Shown here one piece after another: positions 8,524 to 18,171 of a DNA stretch of 52,290 nucleotides; the stretch's first letter is position 1; each line of letters opens with the position of its first letter. The notes under the pieces are model-generated. The model saw nothing but the letters and a program-made list of their open reading frames with translations. It searched no databases and had not been told where the DNA came from. This DNA comes from [Eubacterium] yurii (GTDB lineage Bacteria > Bacillota > Clostridia > Peptostreptococcales > Filifactoraceae): NCBI GenBank assembly GCA_900167215.1, contig FUZS01000020.1:1-52290 (forward strand), given 5' to 3'. A program made the translations under genes and the position numbers.

Positions 8524-9312
8524 ATGTTTGAATATGAATTTATGAGAAAAGCATTTTTAGTTGGAATACTAATCTCAATTACCATTCCGCTAATAGGCTC
8601 CACTGTAGTTTTAAAGAGGCTGTCCATGATAGGCGACGCACTGTCTCACGCATCTCTTGCCGGTGTTACAGGCGGTATCTTACTTGGAGTCAACCCTGTA
8701 CTTGGTGCAGTCATCACTTGTATTTTGGCAGCACTTAGCATAGAGTCCATACGCAAGAGAATGGCCAACTACACCGAGGTATCCATAGCGATAATAACCT
8801 CTGCAGGTGTAGGACTTGCCGGAGTTTTATCCGGATTTATAAAAAATATCACTTCATTTAACAGTTTTTTATTTGGTAGTATAGTGGCAATTTCAAATAC
8901 GGAAGTACTTATAGTAATCGTGGTAAGTGTGACTGTCGTGCTTACCTGTATTTTTTTGTATAAGGAACTGATGCACATATCCTTTGACGAAGAAAGCGCA
9001 AAGCTCTCAGGTATCAATGTGGAAGTAGTCAATTTTATCTTTGTATTTCTAACTGCCATAACTGTATCTATAGCCTCAAGGACAGTTGGCGCATTGATAG
9101 TATCATCACTGATGGTTGTACCTGTAGCTACATCCATAATGATAGCCAAAAGTTACAAGTCAATGATGATAATAAGTGTAGTTTTTGCCTTTGTGGAAGT
9201 GATATCAGGAATAACTATCTCCTATTACGCTGGGCTAAAACCTGGTGCTACCATTGTACTGCTTGCAGTTATACTTTTTATAATTACAAGTTTTTTTAGA
9301 AGAACAAAATAA
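8524..9312 (+). CDS. Metal ABC transporter permease (ZnuB/MntC type, ABC-3 family)
   Basis: 262 aa with about eight membrane segments. Family-typical stretches are visible: VLKRLSMIGDALSHASLAG (near 30-50), the cytoplasmic coupling region around SFDEESAKLSGI (near 156), and SRTVGALIVSSLMVVPVATS (near 186-205). It would form the membrane channel for Zn2+ or Mn2+ uptake together with the ATPase at 7682. The binding protein is not encoded here, so it must be supplied from elsewhere or lost. Confidence 0.9.
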   Translation: MFEYEFMRKAFLVGILISITIPLIGSTVVLKRLSMIGDALSHASLAGVTGGILLGVNPVLGAVITCILAALSIESIRKRMANYTEVSIAIITSAGVGLAGVLSGFIKNITSFNSFLFGSIVAISNTEVLIVIVVSVTVVLTCIFLYKELMHISFDEESAKLSGINVEVVNFIFVFLTAITVSIASRTVGALIVSSLMVVPVATSIMIAKSYKSMMIISVVFAFVEVISGITISYYAGLKPGATIVLLAVILFIITSFFRRTK

Positions 9313-9367
9313 AATATATTAGATAAAGAAATTTATTAATTTTACTATTATAAATATTCGATTAGTC

Positions 9368-9438
9368 TTATGGATAATATTGACTTAACAACTTATATTT
9401 TAAGCAAAATCATAAGTTTTATATTGTATTATCCATAA
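9368..9438 (+). repeat. Nested inverted repeat in the 9313-9499 gap
   Basis: TTATGGATAAT (9368-9378) and ATTATCCATAA (9428-9438) are perfect 11-bp inverted arms. Inside the 49-nt loop a second pair, AACTTAT (9390-9396) and ATAAGTT (9412-9418), is also complementary. There is no T-run, so it does not look like a simple terminator; it could be an operator or a structured RNA element ahead of the PHP gene. Confidence 0.5.
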
Positions 9439-9499
9439 TTTTATTGAATTTTACAAACTTTTTAAACTCTCTAATAGGAAACAAAAAGAAGGAAAGATA

Positions 9500-10291
9500 A
9501 TGGAATTACAAAAATTTAACTTTCATACTCACACCTACAGATGCGGACATGCTGTAGGAGATGAACATGACTATATAAAATCAGCCATAGACAATGGATT
9601 TACTACTCTTGGTATATCTGAACACTGTGGATTTGAAGGATTTGACGACCCTACTCAAAGAATAGCCTTTCTTGAGATGGATAAGTACAAGGAAGATATA
9701 GACAATATCAAAGACAAGTATAAGGAAATAGAAATATTTACAGGCTTAGAATTTGAATATTTTGATGATTTGAACTCCTATTATGATGAATTAAAGTCAA
9801 AGTACGATTACCTTATCATAGGTCAACATGCAAAGGACAGAAAGGGGTATTACTATCACGACCAATGTACTGACAAAGATGTGAGATACATGGCGCATCA
9901 GATATGTACTGCTTTGGAGCTTGGCTATTCCAGATATGTAGCTCATCCGGACTACTTTATGATTGGGCGAGAAGATTATTCCACAGAATGTGAAAAAGCA
10001 ATACGTGAAATAGTGCAGACTGCCAAAAAAGTCGGAGCGGTAGTAGAGCTTAATCTAAAGGGAGTAAGTTACGGTAAAAAAAGAGAATATAAGGGCAGAC
10101 CGTCCTTTAAATATCCGCACACAAGGACTATAGAGATATACAAGGAAGAAAATGCCGAAGTAGTCTGCGGTTACGACGCACATAGACCAGAATTCCTCTC
10201 AATGAGAAATTACGAAGAAGATATTAGAAAATTGGTAGGAGATATGAATTTTCTAATAAACTACGAAAGGCTACTATCTAAGAATTTCTAA
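9500..10291 (+). CDS. PHP-domain phosphatase, histidinol-phosphatase (HisJ/HisK) family
   Basis: 263 aa. The N-terminus FHTHTYRCGHA (about 8-18) is the PHP metal-binding motif I, followed by ISEHCGF (near 40-46), TGLEFEYF (near 82-89), IIGQHA (near 106-111), HPDYF and a C-terminal GYDAHRPE. These supply the His, Asp and Glu ligands of the trinuclear metal site. The family includes L-histidinol-phosphate phosphatase, but many stand-alone copies act on other phosphoesters. No histidine biosynthesis genes are nearby, so the assignment is to the family only. Confidence 0.85.
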   Translation: MELQKFNFHTHTYRCGHAVGDEHDYIKSAIDNGFTTLGISEHCGFEGFDDPTQRIAFLEMDKYKEDIDNIKDKYKEIEIFTGLEFEYFDDLNSYYDELKSKYDYLIIGQHAKDRKGYYYHDQCTDKDVRYMAHQICTALELGYSRYVAHPDYFMIGREDYSTECEKAIREIVQTAKKVGAVVELNLKGVSYGKKREYKGRPSFKYPHTRTIEIYKEENAEVVCGYDAHRPEFLSMRNYEEDIRKLVGDMNFLINYERLLSKNF

Positions 10292-10300
10292 GAAAAAATT

Positions 10301-10341
10301 TTACCCGTAATACATTTATGTTCTATTTGTATTACGGGTAA
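10301..10341. terminator. Bidirectional terminator between the PHP gene and the chemoreceptor gene
   Basis: TTACCCGTAATAC (10301-10313) pairs perfectly with GTATTACGGGTAA (10329-10341) around a 15-nt loop. It sits 10 nt past the PHP stop codon and about 180 nt past the stop of the convergent chemoreceptor gene. The stem has five G/C pairs, unusually stable for this DNA. Confidence 0.8.
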
Positions 10342-10519
10342 TTTAATGTTTAATAATTAAAATTTAATAAAGCTATAGTAGTATAAATATCATTTACAAC
10401 AAAGTTAGGACTACTATATTATTTTAATCAAATCCTTCATAAGCAATCCATTGATTAAGCAAAAATACTATAAATATAGCTTTATTTGCCATATTAAGAT
10501 TTTAGCACTATATTCTTTT

Positions 10520-12685
10520 CTACAGAATAAGCTCAACCACTGTAAACTTAGATGCTTCTTCTTGCAATTTGCTTGATACATCTGCCAAGTTGCTGCTTTC
10601 ATTTGCTATACTTGTTATTGATTGCTGTTGTGTTTCCATACTTGCTGATACTTCTTGACTTGTGGCGGCATTTTCTTCTGCTATTGCTGATAGATTTTCT
10701 ATTAGAGAAACTACATTATTATTCTTCTCTTCGATAATCTTAGATGACTCAGAAAGTTCTTCAACCATTTGATTAGTATATTTTAGATTAAGAGATATTT
10801 GCTTGAATTTTTCTCCTGTTTCCTTGAGTTTTTCTTCCTGTTTGTCAGACATTATATCAAGATTTTTTGTAGTTGCAACTGCCTCATGAGATTTATTTTT
10901 TAGGACTTCTATTACCTTTCTTATCTCTTGAGTAAATCCTGCTGATTGTTCAGCAAGCTTTCTTATTTCCTCAGCAACAACTGCAAAGCCTCTACCTGCA
11001 TCCCCTGCTCTTGCAGCCTCTATAGCAGCATTAAGCGCCAATAGATTTGTCTGATCCGAGATTGATTGTATCATCTCACTTGCCTTAGATATTTGTTCAG
11101 TGCTTTCATTAGTTTGTATTATCATATTTTGAACGTCAATTTGAGACCTTCTGTTTTCATTTGACGCCTCTATAAGCTCTTCCAATTTCTTATCTCCTTC
11201 ATTTTTATAGTCGTTCATCTTATCTGTTAAAATTGTCAACTTTCTCAAGTCATCAATCATTCTTTGAATTAATCTATTTGATTCTTCTACGTTTTGTGCC
11301 GCATTTTGAGTATCTTCCGCCTGTGCTACTGCACTATGAGAAATACTGTCTATGGCATGCGCTATATCGGAAACTGATTTGTTAGTATCATTGGATACTT
11401 GACTTAAAGTGTCAGTTGCAGATGCTACATTATCAGAACTGTTGTTAAGATTTTTAAGCATTGACATAAGGTTTTTAACCATCGCATCAACAGAACGTAT
11501 CATTGATCCTATCTCATCTTGTGATTTAGCATATTTTTTTGTATTATCATATTCTTCCTGTAAATCCAATTTGTAGTTTGCTACCTTCTTCATAGCTGAG
11601 TCTACATATTTTATAGGTCTACCTATCATTGTATTTACCAGATATCTAATTAAAAATACAAGTATAATTGCAAAAATTATTCCTACTATTATTTCTTTTT
11701 TCATAGCAAAATTTGCATTAGCAGTAAATGAAGACATTGAATTAAGTTGCGCATATACCCAGTTTGTATCAAGTTGTCCTATTTTTACAGGAACTAATAT
11801 CATATTAAACTTTCTGTTTGACTTGTCTCTTACATTTTGGATTACTTCCTTACCTGATAAAGCTTCATCAATAAGCTCCTTGTCATTAGGAAACATATCA
11901 TAAATTCCTGTCATTCTTGATTCCGAATTTTGAGAATTAGCCACTATATTTTTATCATCAGCCGCAAGAACTACATATTTATCATCAGATTTCCCTATAG
12001 ATTCTTCCAATTGCGCTTGTAAACTTGTAACTTCTATATTTGCAGATACAACGCCTATAGGCTTGTCTCCATCCATTATAGGCATTGCAACAGTCATCAT
12101 TATTACATCTTCATAGACATAAGGAGGAATAACATATATTCTTTTTTCATTCATTGGCACTGTATACCATTTATTTTGAGACGAATCATGCATACCTGAC
12201 GGTGTTTCAACCTTTATAGGACCTTTCTTGTTATATATATATGACAAGAATCTTCCTTTTTCTGTGAAACGTGGATCATTTTTGTATTTTTCATCCATAT
12301 TATCAAAAGCATTTGGTTCAAAATATGCTCCCATAGAGTCTATACTGGGATTTGTAGCCATTATATTTTTTATGCTGTTGATTACAAACTCTCTTGATCT
12401 ATTTTCCTTTGGAACAGCCTTTATATTTTCTTCAAGTACAGTCTTCATATTAAAAATAGCAAAATACATATTTGAAAATCTCTGTTCAAGATCTTCCTTT
12501 AAACTTCGAGTTTCTGCCAAAGACATATCCGTCTTATTTTTTATATCTTCCTTATATGAACTGTAAGTGTCAATACTTGTCTTAATTACTAAAAATACTA
12601 CAAACACTAAGATTACAAAAAAACTCAGCTTAAATCCTATCCCGGCTTTCTTTAAAAAATCAAATTTTAAATTTTTTAATTTCAT
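10520..12685 (-). CDS. Methyl-accepting chemotaxis protein (dCache sensor)
   Basis: 721 aa from the ATG at 12685. An in-frame GTG at 12694 is rejected because AAAGGTG itself is the ribosome binding site. Layout: membrane helix (about 19-39), a 290-residue extracellular sensor resembling dCache (with [17 protein letters not shown] and [21 protein letters not shown]), a second membrane helix (about 330-350), a HAMP-like linker, and a long cytoplasmic coiled coil. The conserved signalling tip [20 protein letters not shown] is present. It should sense a small ligand outside and control CheA. No other chemotaxis or flagellar gene is in the window. A sigma-D-like promoter lies upstream (12931-12956). 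Confidence 0.92.
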   Translation of the reverse strand: MKLKNLKFDFLKKAGIGFKLSFFVILVFVVFLVIKTSIDTYSSYKEDIKNKTDMSLAETRSLKEDLEQRFSNMYFAIFNMKTVLEENIKAVPKENRSREFVINSIKNIMATNPSIDSMGAYFEPNAFDNMDEKYKNDPRFTEKGRFLSYIYNKKGPIKVETPSGMHDSSQNKWYTVPMNEKRIYVIPPYVYEDVIMMTVAMPIMDGDKPIGVVSANIEVTSLQAQLEESIGKSDDKYVVLAADDKNIVANSQNSESRMTGIYDMFPNDKELIDEALSGKEVIQNVRDKSNRKFNMILVPVKIGQLDTNWVYAQLNSMSSFTANANFAMKKEIIVGIIFAIILVFLIRYLVNTMIGRPIKYVDSAMKKVANYKLDLQEEYDNTKKYAKSQDEIGSMIRSVDAMVKNLMSMLKNLNNSSDNVASATDTLSQVSNDTNKSVSDIAHAIDSISHSAVAQAEDTQNAAQNVEESNRLIQRMIDDLRKLTILTDKMNDYKNEGDKKLEELIEASNENRRSQIDVQNMIIQTNESTEQISKASEMIQSISDQTNLLALNAAIEAARAGDAGRGFAVVAEEIRKLAEQSAGFTQEIRKVIEVLKNKSHEAVATTKNLDIMSDKQEEKLKETGEKFKQISLNLKYTNQMVEELSESSKIIEEKNNNVVSLIENLSAIAEENAATSQEVSASMETQQQSITSIANESSNLADVSSKLQEEASKFTVVELIL

Positions 12686-12930
12686 TAATATCACCTTTAC
12701 ATAAAAATTTTTAAATACATAATTCCCATTGTCAAGTCAAATTAGACAAAAAGAGTATACAATTTAGGCGATTTAAAAATAGTACTGTTATGTAATTATA
12801 CCATTCTAAACCTCTAAGAATTACCTTCTACAAATCATATCTGCTAATTCCTGCTGTGTGACTAATATGCCGTAATAAAATTAAATTTACATTTACTTCC
12901 TTAATATACTGTCCCACTTTTACTATAAAA

Positions 12931-12956
12931 TTATCGGCAAAAATAAATTATACTTA
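12931..12956 (-). promoter_or_regulatory. Sigma-D (FliA)-type promoter candidate for the chemoreceptor
   Basis: The minus strand reads TAAG, 14 nt, GCCGATAA. Sigma-D promoters have TAAA, 14-16 nt, GCCGATAA, so the -10 is perfect and the -35 differs at one base. It is 245 nt ahead of the chemoreceptor start. The rest of 12686-13187 is AT-rich and shows no gene. Confidence 0.6.
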
Positions 12957-13187
12957 AGAAAAAAGTCCTATATTTTAGTACTACACTATAAACTGCTGAA
13001 ATCAATGTACTTCATATTAAAAACTTCAAATATAACTAATTTGTATTAGAAAAAAATAATAGCAACTTATAAAATAATTGCACTATTTTTTAAAATATCA
13101 TGTCTTCAATTCTTTAGCTTCAATCTGTTTTTTTCAAATAAAACATATATTTTCAAAAAAAGACTTTTATTTTATCTGATAAACTGA

Positions 13188-13193
13188 TATAAT
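13188..13193 (+). promoter_or_regulatory. Extended -10 promoter for the LapA-like gene
   Basis: TGATATAAT places a TG dinucleotide one base ahead of a perfect TATAAT. The -35 region is poor, as is common for extended -10 promoters. It is about 100 nt upstream of the ATG at 13296. Confidence 0.5.
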
Positions 13194-13295
13194 TAGATGT
13201 TGTTGTAAATATACATAAGATTTTGTATTGCCAACTAAGAATAAGATAATTGAATATCCAATATAGATTAAATCATCTCTACAAAAGGAGAAAGT

Positions 13296-14663
13296 ATGAA
13301 TACAAAAGTATCAGCTATTATCATCTCTTTAATACTGTCCTTACTGATTATATTCCAAAATACAGCAACCATCACTATGAAATTCCTCGTCTTCAGTTTC
13401 ACTATACATCTTGGAGTTTTGATATTTATTGCAGTTTTATTGGGTTGTATATTGGTTTTTAATCTTTTCAGTATAAGAGAAGATAGCTACAAGTTACTTA
13501 TAAAAAGCAAAAATAGACAGATAGCAAATTTGAAGAAGGAAAATTCAAAGATAAATGTAGTAAATTTCGGAAAGGATGTAAAGTCAGATTCTGAAAACGA
13601 AGAGTTATACGACAAATTCAAAGAGGCTGTAAAAACTGAGAGCTTATCCGGAGATAATTACGAAGATTTTGAAAAAAAGGTAGATGATTACTTCACAACT
13701 AATCAAAGCACTTTTAATTATGATGATTTTTTCAAAACAAGTGATGCCTCTCAAGGTAATTCTAACAACAATAGCATTCCTTTAAGTAGCTTTGACAAAG
13801 AGAGTTTCTCGCTGAAGTCATCTTCATCCGACAATACCTTATCATCTGATGATTCTAATGAACCCTGGTATATGAAGCCCTTTTTTAGACGAGAAAAAAA
13901 ACTTGAACAAGCAACTGTTAAAGTAGAAATAGAGGAAAAGCCCGGGAAAAAGTGTCTTGATGATCTGATAAAGTTAGACCTCGACGATATGTCCAAAAAC
14001 ATGGGTATCAAACCGCATACTAAGTCTTCAATAGCAGACACTATTCCAGCTTTGGAAAATGTAGTTTCTAATAATACCGTTGTTCCAAAAGAAGACATAA
14101 AAGAAAAATCTGATAAAATTGAAAACAAAGATATAAAATCTAATGTTTCAAATGAACATCCAAACCTTAAAAATACTGAGACTTTAGCAAAAGAATCAGA
14201 AAATACCGGAGATTCAGGTCAAAAAGAAAATCAAAAAATTGAAGATATTAAGGTAGAAGACAAAAAAGAAGAAGTAGCGGTAATAAAAGTTGAAGATAAG
14301 AAGGAGAATGAAGAAAAAGCTGAAAGTAAAAAGAGAAAATCAAAGAAGAAAAATGCAAAAGCTAAAAAGGATATTAAAAAATTACAAATAAAATCTGCAA
14401 ATAATAAAAACAAACAACAAATTATTGAGCAACCTATTTCTACGGCAATTCCACCTCCTGAAAAATCAAATGAAAGTCTCAAAGAACAAAGTCTATTAAA
14501 CGAGACTTTAATTGATGAAGCTTCAAATGTTGAAAATTTAAAAGAAGAAAATCCAAAAAAATCATTTTTTGAAAAAATTAAATCTTTTAAAATTTTTCCC
14601 AAAGGTTTCAATTGGAGAGAAACTTTTAAAGCTGATGAGCAAGATGAAGAATTACAAGAATAA
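13296..14663 (+). CDS. LapA/DUF1049-like two-helix membrane protein with long charged cytoplasmic tail
   Basis: 455 aa. The first 65 residues contain two membrane helices (about 6-23 and 37-58) with the pattern IIFQNTATITMKFLVFSF, which resembles the LapA (DUF1049) domain. The remaining roughly 390 residues are low-complexity: Ser/Asp-rich at first, then extremely Lys/Glu-rich, predicted disordered or coiled. No catalytic motif is seen. LapA domains in proteobacteria take part in LPS assembly, which cannot apply directly here; a scaffold role is only a guess. RBS AAAGGAG is good. A hairpin terminator follows at 14680. Confidence 0.7.
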   Translation: MNTKVSAIIISLILSLLIIFQNTATITMKFLVFSFTIHLGVLIFIAVLLGCILVFNLFSIREDSYKLLIKSKNRQIANLKKENSKINVVNFGKDVKSDSENEELYDKFKEAVKTESLSGDNYEDFEKKVDDYFTTNQSTFNYDDFFKTSDASQGNSNNNSIPLSSFDKESFSLKSSSSDNTLSSDDSNEPWYMKPFFRREKKLEQATVKVEIEEKPGKKCLDDLIKLDLDDMSKNMGIKPHTKSSIADTIPALENVVSNNTVVPKEDIKEKSDKIENKDIKSNVSNEHPNLKNTETLAKESENTGDSGQKENQKIEDIKVEDKKEEVAVIKVEDKKENEEKAESKKRKSKKKNAKAKKDIKKLQIKSANNKNKQQIIEQPISTAIPPPEKSNESLKEQSLLNETLIDEASNVENLKEENPKKSFFEKIKSFKIFPKGFNWRETFKADEQDEELQE

Positions 14664-14679
14664 AATTATTAATTTAATT

Positions 14680-14708
14680 AGTAGGCTGCCTTGGCCTACT
14701 ATATTTTT
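14680..14708 (+). terminator. Terminator of the LapA-like gene
   Basis: AGTAGGC (14680-14686) pairs with GCCTACT (14694-14700) around a 7-nt loop, followed by ATATTTTTT. It starts 16 nt after the stop codon of the preceding gene. Confidence 0.85.
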
Positions 14709-14804
14709 TGCTGCTTATAAATATTATCCACATACTGCTCTTAGATTAATTATCCAATATAAAGAACTCTTACTATCATTTATTAAAATATCATAATAAA
14801 ATCT

Positions 14805-14832
14805 CAAGAGCTCTTGGATTTTTTATTTTTTT
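14805..14832 (+). terminator. Weak second terminator-like palindrome
   Basis: The perfect palindrome CAAGAGCTCTTG (14805-14816) is followed by a T-rich run. With no natural loop, the RNA stem would be only four base pairs around AGCT, so function is doubtful. It may be a backup terminator or a protein-binding site ahead of the LTA-synthase-like gene. Confidence 0.3.
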
Positions 14833-14911
14833 GAACTATATTTCCCATAGATATCATCTGTAAGCAGCTATATACGAAAGATATTATATAATTATTAAAA
14901 GAGGTTGAATA

Positions 14912-16729
14912 ATGTATATTTTTTATTGTGTTTTTATGTCGACAGTAATGTCACTAATATATGAATTTTCAGGTCTAAATGGTATAAAGCCTGCAAATGT
15001 ATTTTTATCATTCTTACTTTTCTTATTTATAAATATGACTATTACAAGTCCAAATGTAAGATACAAGAGACGTATAGTAATATTTTACTTTATTATCACC
15101 ATACTTGCTATTTGCAATGCAGCAAAAGTGAGATTTCAACTTGCAGAGATAAGTTTCTTTGATGTCAAGCTTGCAAAGGCTGCCGGCGATATTGCAGGTT
15201 TGTTCTTGGACAAAATACCCTATACTCAAATTGCTATTATACTTGTAACTTTCATAGTAATATTTATATTTAGCTTGAAGTATACTTTAATATTTGACAA
15301 TTATAAATTTTCTAAGGAAATATACCAGCAATATGAGATAGAAGAAAGATGGGCGCAGGTAGACGGCATATTTTCTCCAATATTTGTAAGAATAATTCCA
15401 TTTTTACTCCTTATATCTTTTTTTATATTTACCTCTGCAATTTCAAAGTTTATGTCCACATCAAGTTTCGGTAATCTCTTAATTTCAGGTAAGAGTATGG
15501 CTGAAAACTACTACCTTGAAACATTTGTTGATAAAAAAGATGTAATTGCAGGACTTATAAGAAAGATAAAGAAAGATGAGCTTTCAAAAGTTGATGCAAA
15601 TGACCCGCTCTTAAAAGGCTATCCTTTCAACAAGCAGACAAATATGGATGTCGTAGTTATACAATCTGAAACTTTCTTTGATATTCTAAAATATCAGGAT
15701 AAACTTGAAAAAAACGGACTTGTAATTCATGATGACACTATAACTCAGTATTTCAGGCAATACCAAAATGAGGGTATATCAGGTCAATTATATGTACCTA
15801 CAGTCGGTGGAGGTACAGTAAATACTGAATACGAAGTCCTAACAGGATATGGAGCGAAGTATTTTTCAAAGGGAAGTATAGTCTTCACTTCTGTATTAAA
15901 AGATGCTACCAACTCCTTACCTGCCTATATGAAAAAATATGTAGGCAATATGAAGACTATGGCAATTCACAATCACAATGCAGACTACTGGGATAGAGAC
16001 AGAGTATATCCACTACTTGACATAGATGAGTTTGTTGATATTACACAATTTACTCCTGAAGAACAGGCAGACCTTGTAGGTGCATGGATGTCAGACAAGA
16101 CTATATTTGACATGACTATAAGATTGCTCGAAAAAAATCCAAGTACAAATAACTTTATCTTGCCTGTAACTGTACAAAACCACGGTCCTTTCCTTGGAGT
16201 AAAAGGCAGTCCTATAGAAGTTGACAATGTCACTCAAAAAGATGGCTGGGAAATCAGAAACTACGTTGCAAATATAAAATATTCAGATGAACAATTAAAA
16301 ATATTCATGGACTATATAAACTCAAGAACTAAACCTACAATGATAGTGTTCTATGGAGACCACAAACCTGACCCTAACTATGATATGTTTAAAAACTCTC
16401 CATATTACAATGAAAATGAAAGAATTAACGTATTTTCTACAGATTATTTTGTATGGTTCAACAACGCAGTACAAGATCCTAAGCTACTTGCACTCAAAGG
16501 AACTAAGGAAAATATCTCATCAGCATCATTGAATAGATATATACAAATGTTGCTTGGCGATGATTCTCCTGTATCTATGTACATCTACAACTACGAGAAA
16601 AATCCTGAAAATTACTATAACAAAAATGTAATAAGCGGTGTGGAAGACAGTTTGTATAGACAGATATCTACAAGATTTATAAATAACTTAATTGACTACA
16701 CAAAACTTGAAAATACAGAAAACAAATAG
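14912..16729 (+). CDS. LTA-synthase-family sulfatase-fold phosphoglycerol transferase
   Basis: 605 aa. Four or five membrane helices fill the first 190 residues, followed by an extracellular alkaline-phosphatase/sulfatase domain. The metal and nucleophile site is visible: IQSETFFD with E253 and T254, the WMSDKTIFD stretch, and FYGDHKP with D483 and H484, which correspond to the Glu, catalytic Thr and Asp-His of LtaS. HNHNADYWDRDRVYPLL is also family-typical. The enzyme should transfer glycerol-phosphate from phosphatidylglycerol onto a glycolipid or glycan outside the membrane, making lipoteichoic-acid-like polymer; the polymer here is unknown. Start supported by AGAGGTTG. Strong terminator at 16735. 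Confidence 0.9.
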   Translation: MYIFYCVFMSTVMSLIYEFSGLNGIKPANVFLSFLLFLFINMTITSPNVRYKRRIVIFYFIITILAICNAAKVRFQLAEISFFDVKLAKAAGDIAGLFLDKIPYTQIAIILVTFIVIFIFSLKYTLIFDNYKFSKEIYQQYEIEERWAQVDGIFSPIFVRIIPFLLLISFFIFTSAISKFMSTSSFGNLLISGKSMAENYYLETFVDKKDVIAGLIRKIKKDELSKVDANDPLLKGYPFNKQTNMDVVVIQSETFFDILKYQDKLEKNGLVIHDDTITQYFRQYQNEGISGQLYVPTVGGGTVNTEYEVLTGYGAKYFSKGSIVFTSVLKDATNSLPAYMKKYVGNMKTMAIHNHNADYWDRDRVYPLLDIDEFVDITQFTPEEQADLVGAWMSDKTIFDMTIRLLEKNPSTNNFILPVTVQNHGPFLGVKGSPIEVDNVTQKDGWEIRNYVANIKYSDEQLKIFMDYINSRTKPTMIVFYGDHKPDPNYDMFKNSPYYNENERINVFSTDYFVWFNNAVQDPKLLALKGTKENISSASLNRYIQMLLGDDSPVSMYIYNYEKNPENYYNKNVISGVEDSLYRQISTRFINNLIDYTKLENTENK

Positions 16730-16734
16730 GCAAA

Positions 16735-16769
16735 AAATAAGAGTCGGATTAAAATTTCCGGCTCTTTTT
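16735..16769. terminator. Bidirectional terminator between convergent LTA-family and MATE genes
   Basis: AAGAGTCGG (16739-16747) pairs with CCGGCTCTT (16758-16766) with one G-U pair around a 10-nt loop. T-runs follow on the plus strand and A-runs precede it, so it can act in both directions. Confidence 0.88.
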
Positions 16770-18114
16770 ATAATTTTTCCCACTTTATCCTCAAATAATA
16801 TATAAGATACACTGTAGAGCTCATCGTCCAAGTTATCGGATAAGCCCAAGAAATTGTATCCATACTTGGAAAAATAGGCACTACTATATTGAGATAGGTC
16901 ACTCTGAACACACACCAAAATGAAAGCATTATAAACATCGGTACATAAGCCCTACCTATTCCTCTTAATATCCCACTCATAATATGCGAAAAAGCAAGTA
17001 GAAAAGAAAATAAAGAACATATCCTCGCCTTACTCACTCCATAAAAAATTACACTTAAATCAGTGCTGAAAAATGTAATAAGATAAGGTATGAAGATATA
17101 TATTATAAGACCTATGCTCTCAGCTAACAACACACCTGTAAAAATTGCAAATCTTGCTCCTTTTTTCATCCTATCTATATTTCCGGCTCCCAAATTTTGA
17201 CTGATGAAAGTTGAAATTGCAAGAGAAAAACAGGTAATAGGTAGGAATGTAAATCCGGATATCTTTTCATAAGATCCGTTGCCGGCAACTGCATATTTAC
17301 CGAAATGATTGACATTTGATTGAACAACTACATTGGCAAGTGATATAATTGAACCTTGAATCCCTGCAGGTATACCGTTTTTGAGTATCTGTTTGAGATA
17401 ATACTTTTCTATTTTTATCTTTGACAGTTCAAGTTTATAATTTTTATCTATCATAAGTAAATGTCTGATACATAAAAAAGCACTTATAAACTGCGATGTA
17501 ATAGTTGCAAAAGCAGCAGCTCCCACTCCCATCTTCATCACACCTACCAAAATATAATCTAATACAATATTGCTTAGCGACGCAACTGCCAAAAATTTAA
17601 GAGGTGTAACACTGTCTCCTACGGATCTCAAGATACTTGACGACATATTGTACATCACAAAAAACAGCGAGCCCATAAAATATATACGAAAATAGGTAAT
17701 GGATTGTGGCAGAACATCCAACGGCGTATCCATAATCACCAATATATGCGGTACAAAAAAAATACCACTAAGTGTAAGCACTATGCCGACTATTATAGCA
17801 AAGCCTATACAGGTGTGAATAGTCCTTTGCATCTTATCAATATCCCTATTTCCATAATATCTGGCTATCACGACTCCTGAGCCTATACTCAGTCCGTCAA
17901 AAAATCCTATCATAAGGAGAATAAGGGCTGTAGATGAACTCACCGCTGCCAGTGAACTTTCACCAAGATACTGTCCTACTATCAAAGAATCCACTACATT
18001 ATATAATTGTTGAAATAAATTACCAATAAATATGGGTATCACAAAAAGCAGGATACCCTTAGCTATAGGACCATTTAATAATAAATCATTATTTTTTTGT
18101 AAAAAATTTTTCAT
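16768..18114 (-). CDS. MATE family multidrug/Na+ or H+ antiporter
   Basis: 448 aa, normal MATE length, with twelve predicted membrane helices. The first half has IFIGNLFQQLYNVVDSLIVGQYLG (near 30-53) and the repeated second-half element FISQNLGAGNIDRMKKG (near 303), both diagnostic. Two ATGs are possible; the second (18114) is chosen because AGGAG directly abuts the first and leaves six bases before the second. The family exports cationic drugs or metabolites in exchange for ions. It ends at a terminator shared with the convergent gene; 57 bp separate it from the ABC permease upstream, so it may be co-transcribed with that gene. Confidence 0.92.
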   Translation of the reverse strand: MKNFLQKNNDLLLNGPIAKGILLFVIPIFIGNLFQQLYNVVDSLIVGQYLGESSLAAVSSSTALILLMIGFFDGLSIGSGVVIARYYGNRDIDKMQRTIHTCIGFAIIVGIVLTLSGIFFVPHILVIMDTPLDVLPQSITYFRIYFMGSLFFVMYNMSSSILRSVGDSVTPLKFLAVASLSNIVLDYILVGVMKMGVGAAAFATITSQFISAFLCIRHLLMIDKNYKLELSKIKIEKYYLKQILKNGIPAGIQGSIISLANVVVQSNVNHFGKYAVAGNGSYEKISGFTFLPITCFSLAISTFISQNLGAGNIDRMKKGARFAIFTGVLLAESIGLIIYIFIPYLITFFSTDLSVIFYGVSKARICSLFSFLLAFSHIMSGILRGIGRAYVPMFIMLSFWCVFRVTYLNIVVPIFPSMDTISWAYPITWTMSSTVYLIYYLRIKWEKL

Positions 18115-18171
18115 AAACATCTCCTAACAGCTGTATATTTTACAACGTACATAAGTTTATTTCAAGATGTT

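Noticed and set aside
13751-14611. Antisense frames under the LapA-like gene
   Set aside because: Shadows of the Lys/Glu-rich coding strand giving Phe/Ser/Leu-rich nonsense.
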